In this document: positions 47,804 through 60,332 of the stretch, piece after piece | How positions within the stretch are numbered: the stretch's first letter is position 1 | Layout: each line of letters begins with the position of its first letter | Assembly: GCF_958298935.1 (NCBI RefSeq) | Contig: NC_084923.1 | Location: 28,426,501-28,490,500, forward strand | DNA: 64,000 nt | Origin: Phragmites australis | Lineage: Eukaryota > Streptophyta > Magnoliopsida > Poales > Poaceae | Reading direction: 5' to 3' | Made by a program: the position numbers and the translations under genes | The notes under the pieces: generated by a model | What the model was told of the DNA's origin: nothing | Databases searched by the model: none | The model's input: only the letters and a program-made list of their open reading frames with translations

Positions 47804-48655
47804 GTAATTTATAATCCTCTTCAGTCTGTTTTATATGTAGTGTCAGTTGAGCTGATGAATGGTATTTGTAGTTGTGGGCCATTCTCGTAATAGTTCAATG
47901 GAGATTTCTTACTGTCATATTGTATACTGCCAGTTGGTTCCTGGAATATTTGAAGTAGCATACATGGTATAATTGACGAAGTGAAATCCTCCCTATCCCG
48001 CAATATACTTAAACTGCAGTATTTCTTTGTCGTATGGTTTCTTCAGTATGAACTTGGGTGCTGTAGCTTCTCTGTTTAGCTTGTCTTAGATCGCAGTATT
48101 AGGTTCTAGTGAATTGACAAAGTTGTGCACCACTGTACTCTAGTCCTATAATCATGTTTATCGAGCTATTATATATGAAGGATCCATATGAGTTCTGTAA
48201 GGAGGCCACATCATGCTTACTTTTATATTGGACCCCTTCTACTACAAGTTACAGTAAACCAAACGTTTACATTGGAAAGCAGAGATCGGGGAAAATAAAT
48301 GAAGTGATTGTAACTTCCTAAAAGGAATAAAGGATATAGTCCAACCAATGGAACTCATATGAATCTTCCCATTTCTTTCTTGTTTTACCTTTTTTTTTTG
48401 GTGCACATTCACATCATTTTGTACTAAGTCTTTTGAGTCCTGTCCACATATCTAGAGCGATAAATTTCTTGTCAATGTGACCAAATCAATTCTTAGAGAT
48501 CAAGTTGTTTAACCTACTAAAATTTGCAGTACTAGGTCCTTTAATTAAGACCATATTGTTTAATTGCCAATTTCCATGACTATATGGTGTTGCTTATCAT
48601 TATGTAATTACTCCTTTTATGCTTAAAGCAATGACCAACCGTTCCTAGATGCATT
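47804..48655 (+). other. Probable third intron of the NEMP-like gene
   Basis: AT-rich sequence after the exon 3 donor. No further coding exon of the family is readable here. Copia element E begins at 48656. Confidence 0.5.
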
Positions 48656-48780
48656 TGTTATGAATACCAACTTGTATTCCCAGTAGGCCATGGGCCAGTG
48701 TATATACATGTACATATGGTAATATTCAATGAACCCTTTATAACATAGGGATATTACACAAAGGCTATATATATCTAATA
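48656..48780 (-). repeat. Element E 3' LTR
   Basis: 125 bp; on the minus strand TATTAGATATATATAGCC to GGTATTCATAACA. The ends match a TGTTAG/CTAACA pattern with one change each. Confidence 0.75.
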
Positions 48781-48799
48781 CCCTCCTCAAATTTATGGG

Positions 48800-50620
48800 G
48801 ATCAACCACACTGAGTTTAGAGAGATAGAACCTGTGCTGAGTTGCAATCTGTGTCTTCGTGAAGAAATCAGCCGATCGAAGCTCTAAATGAACATATTGA
48901 AGAGCAGTCACATCATCCTGTACTTATGTTTGTGTGTAAGAAATATCAACACCAATATGCTTCATCAAATCTCGAGCAATACTGCCAATATTGAAGAGTA
49001 GTCACCTCATCCTGTACTTATGTTTGTGTGTAAGAAATATCAACACCAATATGCTTCACCAAATCTCGAGCAATACTAATAGCACATGTACTATCTGAGT
49101 AAAGAGTAGGTGTCAGAGACGAGCACCAACCCTCAAGTAACCATAGTAACCAACTGAGCTCTGTTCACAACAATGCTATGGCTCACAACTCGGCCTTCGC
49201 ACTGGAACATGAAGCTACGATCTGCTTTTTAGTCTTCCAAACAATGAGGGAACCACCAAGGAAAACATAGTTGGTAGAAAGAGATAGGCAATTAAAAGGA
49301 TCACTAGCCCAAGTAGTATCAGAATAAGCACGAAGTTGTAAAGAGCTGGAGCGTGAAAAGAAGAGACAACGAGAGATAGTCTCATGCAGAAAGTGCAGAA
49401 CACGCAGAAGATGACTATAATGGAGCTAAGTGGGAGTAGAAACGAACTGGCTAAGGATGTGTACAGCATGAGAAATGTCAGAACGACAGACACCAAGGTA
49501 AACAAAACTCCCAACTAGATGATGGTAGCAAATAGGATCCGCAAGAGGACTAAAGATAAAGATTAAGCTACATGAGAGTCTCAAAAATCTTCATCCTAAG
49601 AAAGTAACGAAGAGGACCGAGATCGGACATACGAAACTTTTCATTGAGACAAGCCTTCACAAAAGAAAAATACTCAGAATCATCTCCTGTTATGATTTTG
49701 TCATCTACATACAAGAGAAGTTCAGTCCGACCACGAGAAGTGTGAACAAATAGTGCAACATCATGAGCACTAGTAGAAAAACCAGCGATAATGATTAGAG
49801 AAGAAAAATGCTCAAACTGGCAATAATTAGAGAAGAAAAATGCTCAAACTGGCAATGATTAGAGAAGAAAAATGCTCAAACCAAGCTCGATGGGCTTGCT
49901 TAAGGCCATAGAGAAAGCGACGGAAACAACAAACCATGCCCTCAGGAATAGAATATCCTGGTAGTGGGTGCATGTAGACTTCCTCACGTAGCTCATCATT
50001 AAGAAAGACATTCTTGACATCAAGATAGGAGATATACCATTGACGCATGAAGGCAACAGCAAAAAGAGTGTATTATGGTCAAGTGGACCACCGGAGCAAA
50101 AATCTCAAGAGAACTATCAGAGCGGGTCTTAACATAATTGACCTATTTGCATGTGATAGGACGAACACGTGGGGGAAGAGGGATGAGATCCCACGTGCTA
50201 GTGCACTCAAGAGTAGAAAGCTCCTCTGCCATTGTATGTCATCATTTTTGATGAACAACAGCATCAGGATAAGAAGACAGCTCGTCAAGAACAACACCAA
50301 CAAAGCCATCAAGAGGTCAAATCGAATGGCAATCATGAAGAGAATAGCGAGGAGAAGATGGATGAATTGAATTGTCGGAAGGAGATGACTCATCAGAAAG
50401 CGGCACAACAAGATGTGAGGCATCATGAGAACGACGAGTGTAGTAGAAAGGAAAAGACTCAACAATGCCAGAAGAAAGAGGAGCTTGTGACATGGGGGCC
50501 AAAGGCATGGAAGACACCGAAGAAGGTACAACAGGAGAGGGCGCCAACGGTGTCCGGGGAAGAGAAGAAGAAACATTGATGGGTGTGGCAAGAAAGGTGA
50601 GAAAAGACAGTGGCTCAATC
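48800..50620 (-). pseudogene. Element E reverse transcriptase and RNase H
   Basis: The clearest RT stretch is 50048-49827: SYLDVKNVFLNDELREEVYM and PLPGYSIPEGMVC, then FLYGLKQAHRAWFEHF, standard copia RT. The expected Y-V-D-D segment near 49700 (YVDDKIITGDD-type reading) is in another frame. RNase H (about 49500-48830) is degraded. A 32 bp unit is repeated three times at 49794-49890, and a 94 bp unit twice at 48894-49078, both within coding sequence. Confidence 0.8.
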
Positions 50621-50699
50621 AAGGAAGCTGAAGAAGTGGAAGAAGAGGTACGAGGATGGAAGAGACGAGACTCATCAGAAGTAACATCCAGAGAAATAC

Positions 50700-51900
50700 G
50701 TATCCGGCGAGTAACAGGGTCCTAACACTGATAACCTTATTCTCAGCACTGTAGCCAAAAAAGACACTCAACAGATTGAGCAGTTAGTTTGGTACGTTCA
50801 AGGGGTGAGAAGAATGTAACAATCATAGCAAAAAAGATGAAGACAAGAGTAGTCAGGAAGACATCCACTGACGCTCAAAAGGAATCCTATCCTTGAGAGC
50901 AGAAGAGGGTTGGATGTTGACCAAGTAGGATGAAGTGGAGACTGCATCAGTCGAAAAATAAGATGGGATAGAAAAGGCAACCGTAAGCGCGCTAGCTATC
51001 TCCAGGAGATGACGATGCTTGCATTTAGCAATGTCATTCTGAGCATGAGCACTAGGACAGGAGAACTGTGACAATATACCTTGTTCAGCACGAAAGGAAT
51101 GAAGGTGCCCTTAAAGAAATTCGCCATTAGAATCGGCATGAAAAACACGAATGATAGTGACAAACTGAGTGCGAATCACAGTGGCAAAGCGTTTGTATAT
51201 AGACAACACCTCGCTATGAAAAGACATGAAATAAATCCAAGTGTGGGGAGAGAAATCATCTATAAAGATAATATAGAAGGTATAACCCCCATTTCAAAAT
51301 GAAGGGAACCAGACACCAAACATCAGAGTGAACAATATCAAAAGGGTGTTGAGAATAAGAAAGCTGAATCTGTTTACCAAGCTTAGAACCATGACAATCT
51401 AAAGACACATCTCCTGAGATAGACCCTAGAAGACCACGACAAACTAATGAAGATAGACATGATCCACAAACATGACAAAGATTATTATGCCACTGCTGGA
51501 GGAAGCTAGTAGGTGAGGAAGTAGAAAGATCAGTGGCGGCAGCGGAAGGAAGACGAAGCCAATCGAGTTCCCATAGGCGCTGGGAATCATGGTGTCGGGG
51601 GCTAGTACCAAATAGATCACATGTGCGATGATTTTGAACACAACAAGAGTCACAATCTAGAATAATGCGACAACCATGATTAGTAAGCTAGCCAGCAACA
51701 AAAAGTACCATCAAAGGTAATGATATGAAGAGAAAGAAGAGGATGAACCAAAGATAGACTAGACGAATCAGAAGTCATATGAAAAGATACCCCTAAGTCA
51801 GGAATCCTAGGCCAGGTACCTGAGTGTATAGAAGGTAGTCTCTCAGTGCCAGAAGAGGAAGTAGCAGAACTAGCAGAACCTGTCGATGCAAAATAGCATC
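50700..51900 (-). pseudogene. Element E protease and integrase
   Basis: The protease remnant reads LGVSFHMTSDSSSLS near 51770 (copia D-S-G-A-S-x-H-M region with its Asp altered). The integrase has a zinc-region remnant near 51460-51650. Then come SSCPSAHAQNDIAKCKHRHL (near 51040; the usual HAQNGIAERK motif, altered) and NIQPSSALKDRIPFE at 50900. Stops throughout. Confidence 0.7.
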
Positions 51901-51984
51901 ACAATCTCCTGCTAAGTGTCGATCGAAGAGGTAGTCGGAGTAGAAGCACTAGAGGGACGTCGAAGATGCCTCTTCCAATAGCAG

Positions 51985-52800
51985 TTCACCTCAACATGAC
52001 TCTCCTTGCTGCAGTAAATGCAGCGAGGGCGACCACCACACCTGAGGAGGTTGTAGAAGGCAAAAGAGTCGCACAAGGAGTAGGCAGCGGCGTAGACATA
52101 GAAGGAGGTGCAATAGGTGGATGAGCAGCCAACATTGAGGGAAGTGGCAGCAATCCATAACTATGCAGACGTGTCTCCTCCGAGCGCAGTTTCGTAAGGG
52201 CCTCCACAAGCGTGACACGAGGATGACATGCAAGCAGCTGAGCACGATGCTACTCAAACTCGGGATGAAGGTGAGTTAGGAACATAGAGGTGTTGAAATT
52301 TCTATTTAGCACATAGATCCAAGCAGCACTGGGAAGAGTGGCAATCAGAAACACAAAGAGAGTTCAATTGATGTTGTAGCTGATATCTAAGCATAGAACG
52401 CATCAACTGTTGCATCACTCTGCTGAAGAGACTACTCCTGCCGAACAACAGATAGATAAAGAGCATCCCCAGAAGGGTCATAATTCTGATGAAGATGAAT
52501 CCACATCTGAAAGTTAGTAGAAAACTCAACAATCTCAGAAGAAAACCTGGGCTCCACACTAGCAACCAGAATGGATGCTTCACAAGTATAATCATCCATC
52601 CATTGGGCATAGTCAGACAACAGATCACGGTACAGCTCCAAGGCATCTTGGTAGGTGGAGACAACCTTACCATAGGCAGCAGTGGCGACCTTAGTAGCTG
52701 CTTTTTCTCCTTTGTCAACAGATGGCTTCACGGGCTCCGTTGGAAGGACATGAGAAGGCGGGCAAGGAATGTCGCCAGATAGAACACCCCAAGATGAAGC
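51985..52800 (-). pseudogene. Element E gag
   Basis: The best block is 52731-52432: KATTK-rich start, DALELYRDLLSDYAQWMDDY, EASILVASVEPRFSSEIV and MWIHLHQNYDPSGDAL, a copia gag capsid pattern. A zinc knuckle remnant CIYCSKESHVEVNC lies at about 51980-52025. Frameshifts occur near 52430. Confidence 0.75.
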
Positions 52801-53342
52801 TCATGCATGTGAATGTGCATATGCTATGCGGAATCCTGGTAGCTGGCACCATCAAAGATCACCAAGCATCAATGAACAAACAATGCCCGATGACATCATG
52901 AAGACATGACGAACAACAACGAGAACACAAAGTAGAAGTGGCAGGTGATGGAGAGAGCGCAAAATAAGTGGCAAGCAATGCTGAGAGCACAAACAAGAAG
53001 TGGCAAGTGACGACAAGAGAGCAAAGAAGAAGCGGCGAGCAACAAGTTCTTTTTTTTTTGCGGCGGCTCTTTTATAGAGAAAAATAGAGCAGATGCTGTG
53101 GGTACTGTTTGCGCATCCAGATCGGGCGACGATGGCTAAGTAGAGGTATCTGGATCGAGTGGAAAGGTGGAGGTGGCCGACAACACCAAGCAGAGGCGTC
53201 CAGCAGCGTGCGCAATTGGATCAGGTGATGGTAGCTTGCGGGGTGGGTCGAAGCGAGGCCGAACGGATTGTCTTGAGGTGAAGCGGTCTGGGGTGACATG
53301 GGCGTGTGGACCAGCGCGGGTGTGCAGGAGGCTAGTATCGCA
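52800..53342 (-). other. Element E leader, left part
   Basis: Non-coding. At 52925-53045 a degenerate repeat built on AAGTGGCAAG recurs about four times at 40-45 bp spacing. It leads into the solo LTR at 53343; the leader resumes at 56221-56368. Confidence 0.55.
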
Positions 53343-56119
53343 TGTCACACCCAGTTTTAAGACCAAACCGAATGTAGTTATATGTATGCCAGGATCAAAT
53401 TACATATAGTGATATCACAAGTGAAATAACAGAACAATATTCTTTATTACAACATTTAACTTGACCTCAAGGGTCAAAAAGAAAACACAATGCAATGATA
53501 GACTCGCGTGGCCTCTAGCACTTCACAGGCAATCGACCAAAAAGCTCGCACACCTAGAATGCAGCATCATTCTCAGGGTACTACATAAAATCTTCTCCTT
53601 CTAAGCAGCAACATGTTGAGGGGAGAGAGCAAGCGTGAGTACATAGAATACTCAGCAAGTGTGAGAAAATATGACGTGTGGGTCAAAATGAAGAATGGCT
53701 TAACTTAGGGCTTCTTTGCATAAATGCTATTTTAGTTGTCAAACAGTTATAAAAGCAACCTATTTACTATGTGAAAGATTACCTAAAACTTGAGCCAAGG
53801 TTCCAACCACATTGCTCCACATTTGAGGTTTCATCCACTTCTAATCACAACTCCTACCGTTGTGAGCCACCAGAACCAAACCAAAACCACCTGAAACCAC
53901 CCAACTATTCTTGTGAGAGTCAATGCCACTCATGCTTGTAAGCACGGCTGATATATCAGTTTTCACTCTATTGAGGTTATATACTTTACCCATAAGTCGT
54001 GATCAGCTCTTTCGCCGGTACCTGTCGATACTTACACACTCCTATATTGTGCGCCGAGAGCTCACTACAAGGCTTGTCCAAAGAGTCTTCCATCATGTAA
54101 TCACCCACTTAAGTTTTATCATCGTGGGAGTAACCCTCCACTCCAGAAGCTCCCTCTTGTGTCTGGTAGCTCTATGAAATAACCCTTCCTTTCCTACACA
54201 TCCATCTGGCTCATACATTACTAGGAGAACATCAAGTTATTTGGCCAGGCCGTACCCATACATGGGTAGTCATTCCACGAACCGGTCCTTAAACATGTTC
54301 TGGGAATGACCATCGCCATCCAAACAGCAGGATAATCACCATTGACAAATCAAAGCCCACAATGTCTGGAACACATCCATAGGCTAGCATTTGCTCAGAC
54401 TGTAAGTACCATGTGTCTATGCACTTTACCAAATAATTATCCACATGTTCCATATTCCTTTACTCAAGTTTAGTATTGCCTATACTACTATAAGGAAGCA
54501 CAACTAAGCACGTTCTACCTATAACAGGAAAACAAAACTGAAGCTACAAGGAATATTGAGGTAATACTAGTAAACCCTAACATTTGGTCCACTACACATA
54601 TTTGATGAGCATGCAATTTATAAAACAAACACTTCATAAAAATATTCTCGAATGTCTCCAAGATGAACTTGTCTACACACAAACAACACTAAGAACAATA
54701 CACCAAACAAGTCTAACACAGATACAAGCGTTACGGTTGGCTAGGCTACGATTTTAGAAAATTTTGGCACAAGAATCGCCGAAATCGGAGATACAACACG
54801 AAAACTACAGCTATTTGAATATTAAAAGGGCTCAAAAAGATAAATATTATTTTTCTAGAATTTAAACTAATTTATTTCAATTATAATAGGACAAAAACAT
54901 TTATTTATAATTTTACAGAATTATGTTATAACATAAAACTAATGAAATGATTAACAAAATATTATAAAATTTAATTTACATTTTTAGGAATTAAAAACAA
55001 TATTTTATTTGCATTAAAATAGATTATAAAGATTTATTTTACTAAAGAAAACCTATTTAAAACATTAATAAAATTGTTATAGATTTTATAAAACTATTTT
55101 CATAATGAAAACATTTATATTAAATTTATTTACATTTTTAACACTAAAAAGATATTAAACATTATTAGATTGAACTAAAATAAAGCTAAAACCTATTTGA
55201 AGATTATTAAAGAATTTTACCGAATTTTTCCTAATAAATATAACCTATTTTCGAATTGTTTGTATTTTCACGAATTATTTGCTGTCAGAAAAACCTAATT
55301 ATTGTGCATGCTGATTGAGACGCTGACTAGGCTCGTATTGGTTGACTGTTCAGCCATGTCGGACATGAACATGCACGTGGCACGTTGACATGGTGGCATC
55401 GACTAGAATATGACTAATTAAATCTAAGCTCCATGATTCAGATCTAATGGTTGGGATCAAACGTGCGAACCGGTACGCATCTAATCTAATCCTAGTTGAG
55501 CGAATTGAATCAGCTGGTGGAGAGGGCACCTACCTCAGTTCCGACTGGAAGACGACGACGTCGACAGCTGAACAAATAGAGGAGGATGATGACGGTGTCG
55601 CGATGGTTGTGGAGCTCTAGCGAGTGGAAGAAGAGGACGAGATGGCGATGGCAGTATCGTTTGATGGCCTAGACGGCGTCGAGGAAGATGACAATGACTC
55701 CATGACAGCGGGCTTCTATAGCGTGCTACGACGGTGGCACAGGGACTCTCAGGTGGCTCAAACACAACCAAATTTGGAGTACGAGTGTGGTGGAACGAAG
55801 GGAAACTAGACCGAGGGTTCTGCTTGTCTTTTATAGACAGGAGAGGGAGGATTTGGATCGATCAACTGGGCTTTAACTTGGCGGCGAGGAGTTAGGGTTC
55901 AATTTCCTTTTCCCTATCGACATCCCTTCGCGATGTGATGACCTCCTTCAATTGGTGGCCGACAGTTTCCATTCGATCCTTCAATTGGAGCTTAATTTGT
56001 CTTAATGGCGCTCGGGCTCGACGAGATCCAAATCGGGCATCGATGCTCCGAGAAAGGAAGGAGGAATCTGATGAAGGAAGGAGGCAGGTGACGGATGTGT
56101 TGGGCTGGCAGAGAGAGAG

Positions 56120-56188
<69 letters not shown>

Positions 56189-56220
56189 AGAGGGAGGGAG
56201 GGTGGGAAAAGGGTGTTACA
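53343..56220 (-). repeat. Solo long LTR (Tekay/Del type), copy 2
   Basis: 2.88 kb with mirrored ends TGTCACACCC and GGGTGTTACA. Same family as 18738-22009. CTATAAAAGAC on the minus strand (about 55830-55842) suggests minus orientation. AT-rich core at 54830-55300. No internal element sequence adjoins. Confidence 0.7.
56108..56186. repeat. (GA)n microsatellite
   Basis: About 39 GA units with one interruption near the start, inside the solo LTR close to its minus-strand 5' end. Open frames across it are repeat artefacts. Confidence 0.95.
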
Positions 56221-56368
56221 GTGCGCAGGAGGCTTGGGAGGGAATTGACCTGGAGATCGATCCGAGAGAGCTGGCAAAAGGGAATTAACAAGAGAGATCA
56301 GGAAGGGTGGGTGGGCTAGATCGGGACAAGTTGTTGCGTCTCTAAAGGAAAATCTAACGCTAGTACCA

Positions 56369-56439
56369 TGTTAGGAATAGCAATTTGTATTCCCTAGAGG
56401 CCATGAGCCAGTATATATACATGTACGTCCCATCTCTAA
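56369..56439 (-). repeat. Element E 5' LTR, internally shortened, with primer-binding site beside it
   Basis: TGTTAGGAATAGCAATTTG aligns with the left LTR up to ACATGTAC, after which about 48 bp are missing and only the CTCTAAC end remains. Directly left of it (56354-56368) is the complement of TGGTACTAGCGTTA, a decayed initiator-methionine tRNA site. Confidence 0.65.
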
Positions 56440-57930
56440 CCTGCAAGAAACCTTCAATAACCTATGCAAGAAGCAAATCGTGTTGAATCCAGAGAAGTGT
56501 GCGTCTGGAGTCAACGCAAGAAATTGCTCGGGTACCTGGTATCATACCAAGGGATCGAAGGCAATCCCGAAAAGATCAAAGCCATCAAATAGATGGAACC
56601 ACCTAGGACAGTACAAGAAGATTAGCGATTAACTAGGTGAATAGCAGCCCTCAGTCATTTTATATCCAAACTCGGAGATCGAAGACTTCACTTCTTCAAG
56701 TTGTCGCGCCAACACGACAAGTTTGAATGGTTAAAAGAGGCAGAAGAGGCATTCAAAAATCTAAAGAGGTACCTTTCGTCCCCCTTGTGCTAGTTGCTCC
56801 CAACCAAAATGAAGATCTTCTGTTGAACATAGCAGCCAGACCACGTACCATGGGTAGAGTATTGGTGGTGGAAAGAGACATGCTCGACAAGCAAGAAAAA
56901 GGCTAATGACTGGTGTACTATGTCAGTGAAGTACTCCACGGTCCTAAAGAGCACTACCCTTAAGTCTAAAAGCTACTATACAATGTGTGATGGCCTCTTG
57001 CAAGCTATGGTACTGTTTCTAGGCTTACAAAATCACCGTACCGTCAACATTCCCACTCAGGGAAATCCTCCACAATAGAGACACATTCGGTCGCATCGCT
57101 GAGTGGGTTGTCAGGCTCGGGGAATTTGACGTTTGCTTCGTACCTCGAACAACACTAAAGTCCCAATTACTCGCTAATTTCGTTGCTGAATGGAAAAAAC
57201 TTGATCAACCCTAGGGCAGCCAGGTAACTTATTAGATGTATGGACTCTTTTCTTTGATGAATCGCTTACGCTGCAAGGCGTGAGGACTGGAATTATACTT
57301 ATCTCTCCCACATGGGAAAGGCTGCAATATGTTTTGCAGATTGACTTCCTGGCCACAAAAAAATGTAGACAAATATGTGGGTCTGCTCACCAATATCTGA
57401 TTAGCTTCTACTCTTGGTATCTGCCACCTTCTCGTGAAAGGGGATTCATAGTTGGTGTTGAAGCAAGTCAACAAGGAGTATCAAACCTCGGATAAGACTA
57501 TGATGGACTACCTTGCGGAGGTGGAAGCTGGAAAAGAAATTCATCATAACCAAGGTCAAATATATCCCAAAGAAGGATAATTACCTCGTCGGTAGTCTTT
57601 CCTGCCTAGCATCCTCATGGTCTTCCAAACAAACTAGGACTTTCATAGAGAAACTATTGAAGCCGTCTATAAAATCATCAGATGCCATAGCCGAAAGAGC
57701 GGTGTTCTATGAGACCTATAACCAGCTAGGGGGCTCGCCAAGGATCAACGCCCCAAAAGGAGTCACGGGGGAAATTGTGGCTCAACTCGAAAGCGAAGTT
57801 TCGTGGATAGACCCAATCTGCAAGTACCTTCAAGATTGAGTGGTGTCTGTGGATGATGCACTGTCCTAGCAAATTTCCCATCAATCCAGGATGTATACAC
57901 TGGTGGACAGCGTCTTCCATCGAAGAGGCC
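56440..57930 (+). pseudogene. Tat-type Ty3/gypsy RT end and RNase H fragment (G)
   Basis: Plus strand. It starts inside RT (LQETFNNLCKKQIVLNPEKC), continues with LLGYLVSYQGIEGNPEKIKA and a KFEWLKEAEEAFKNLK segment, then RNase H (YYVSEVLHGPKEHYP-like). A second RNase H-like tail at 57513-57839 has VKYIPKKDNYLVGSLSCLAS and WIDPICKYLQD. Order and wording fit the Tat lineage, which carries an extra archaeal-type RNase H. Many stops. B2 begins at about 57931, so integrase is absent. Confidence 0.7.
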
Positions 57931-59650
57931 CTCACAAAGTACTCATGAAGTGAAAAATATATGTGTATATAAGTGGAACATCAACGCTCACAACACACTG
58001 TTCTGAAACAAGACAAGCTTACCGTTCCAAAGTGAATTAAAGATAGCAAGAACGATCAAGGACAACAACACACTCACAATGATAATGGGACTATTGCAAC
58101 TAAGGAATGAGCTAAGAAGATAGCCAAACCAAGCTCGTATTGCAATAGTTCAAGGAGAGACACTAGCAATTTTTTTGAAATAACTGAGGGCACAAGATTG
58201 CTCAAAACAACAAAGTGTGCAAAACATTAGCGGATAACTTGAAACTTAGAACTCTGAAACAAGAGGATTAGTCAACCAAGCACCTTTTTCTTTGCCTCTT
58301 TTTTTCTTCTATTTTTCTCTTTTTTCTATTTTGTACTGGTTTTACTTCTTTTTTTTTACTCGGCTAAATACAAGATAAAATCCAAAATAGGAGTGTTGTA
58401 TTGATAGAACTGATCGTACAACTGAAACAAGAATAGTCCCTTGAGCAAATCAATTTGCTAGTCTCAAAAGGCTCAACGGTAAGCAAAGGATATATTGGTT
58501 CTCAAAGACATAGCAGCTATGAAAGGTCTCAAAATTTTGTGAGACTTTTGTTTGTTGTAGAAGATAGAAAAACAAAACTAATCTACGGGTAAATAGCTCT
58601 CACCGAGTAGCCCTGGAATCTGTTACCACGGTGATACGGTGGCGGCCCGATCTTCTAGGGAAGAGCCGATGATAAAGATGTGAAGTAGACGATGTCGCTA
58701 GCTGAACACTCGCACCAATGTACGAACCCTCAACTCTTCGAAATACGCTCAACACACACCAGTAGATGATCGTCGTGAGACCACGAGTGACGATTGCTAA
58801 GTCCCCAATTCCCAGCGGAACGACAACTTGACCTTGGATTGTAGAACGATAAACAATGATTGCCTAATTCTCTCTCAGTTGTCCTCGCATAAACGCTGGT
58901 ATGAAAGAATAAGCGATAGCTATGTTTCAATCTTATGCATAAAGTAGTTTGCCCTCTATGGGTCATGACCTCTACTATATATACTACCTAGGACTATGGA
59001 AACCGAATTGGACTCGTTGCAACATAAAAAAGGAAATCGAAGCTAAGACCAACATATTATTTTGACAACTGAGACCGACTCGATACAAATTTGGTAATGG
59101 GGTTGGATCCGTTGGAAAGGTTATCCAATAATCTTTCCAGAGGGTATTTACACAGCCTAATCCGACTTCGTATGAGAGATTTATGATACTTTTAATCGAC
59201 GTCTATTTGGCTGCAATAAACTGAGTCCGAGTCGGCTTCAATCTTTCCTATTTTGCTGCTCCTTGATTAATTCCGTGTAGAACTTGAAAGGAAAGTCTCC
59301 AATGCCTTTGGAAAGTCTATGTACAACTGCATATGACCTTTAGACACCTTGTGATAACCTTTTTCTTCCACGCATCCTTCAACTCTTCTTTGTCTATGTG
59401 CCAACAAACAATGCAGCTATTCTTCCTCTTGTGCATCGTATTGATCCAAATACCTAAGGACAAGTAAATTACAAGAATTGGGTAGTATAAAATTCTCCTT
59501 AAAATTATTATATGGTAATTAAGAAACAAGTTCACTTGATCTTGTATTTTCTTGGCATGTGCTCCAGTAATTGGTCCAGTTGGCAACTTGATGCGTATAT
59601 CTTGATCATTAGGTGGTGGTGAAGAATATGTCATAAGGTTGTCCTCATCA
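57931..59650 (-). mobile_element. B-family CRM element, 5' end only (B2)
   Basis: A leader (about 57940-58631) and 5' LTR matching element B's 33373-35020 closely. The primer site complement (TGGTAACAGATTCC on the minus strand) lies at about 58615-58628. No gag or pol follows on the left; the copy ends at the Tat fragment. Confidence 0.8.
58632..59650 (-). repeat. B2 LTR
   Basis: 1019 bp; on the minus strand TGATGAGGACAACC to GCCGCCACCGTATCA, so both ends are intact TGATGA/TATCA. Shortly after its start it encodes PTGPITGAHAKKIQDQVN, the CR-like tail, in a frame open for 105 codons (59634-59317). Confidence 0.8.
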
Positions 59651-60332
59651 GGTTTAGGAGATAAGTAAATCTAATGGTAGAAAAAGGCACAAATTTAGTA
59701 GACTAAAGTTTAATAGAACCGCTCATTCTTTTGACCAGATTCATCTCGAGACTACATTAAAAAAAAAATTCCCCAAAACATGTACATTTCTATCATAAGA
59801 CTACACTTGTAACAAGTTCTCGTTCTACTCAATGGATTAATGAATTCTGAATAGTTAGGCTCACCCGTAAGACACATGGTAATTTTTGTGCCATGTGGCC
59901 TATATGCAACAACATATGACCTGCTGTCGGTGGCGTAGGTGCGTGGAGGAGCCCAATGCCAGTAGTCTCATAGTCTCACTTGATGCAACGTCATCAGAAT
60001 GATGAGGCAGTACATGGCCCATGTGGAAGGCAGCAGGCCAGAGATTAGCCAGGCTCCCACTTTTATTGTTCGTGATCATTGTCCCTGGGTTGTAGCATTG
60101 CTTAAGATGATACAATGCTATTCCTATTACAGAGATGATTCGATCACTAAGAAACTGGTCTCTAATAACTAGGAAACAGGAAAAAACGGAAATAGATAAC
60201 TAGGATGATGTCTGCAACGAAAGCCTAATCATAGGATTGGCACAGTAGCTGCACAGACTACTGGTATGAACAGTAATTTCTGCATGCGACATTAAGTGTT
60301 TGGTTGGATTAATTCTAATCTTTAAATTGATT
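59651..60332. other. Unassigned intergenic sequence
   Basis: About 680 bp without recognised coding, LTR or RNA features. It could be remaining host sequence. Confidence 0.4.

Larger units (their letters stand above)
48656..56439 (-). mobile_element. Ty1/copia element with short LTRs (E)
   Basis: A minus-strand copia element with 125 bp LTRs (48656-48780 and a shortened copy at 56369-56439). It has a purine tract (complement of 48781-48800) and a primer-binding site (complement of 56354-56368, TGGTACTAGCG). The domain order gag, protease, integrase, RT, RNase H is that of copia. A solo LTR (53343-56220) interrupts its leader. All frames are broken. Confidence 0.8.

Noticed and set aside
47294..47890. 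A single 198-codon membrane protein
   Set aside because: It runs through two introns with clear GT-AG ends; the spliced reading gives the conserved protein.
50079..50618. 179-codon minus-strand hydrophobic protein
   Set aside because: Out-of-frame reading of element E; the true integrase/RT linker lies in neighbouring frames.
56002..56319. Arg/Glu and Ser/Leu repeat proteins on both strands
   Set aside because: They are translations of the (GA)n microsatellite.
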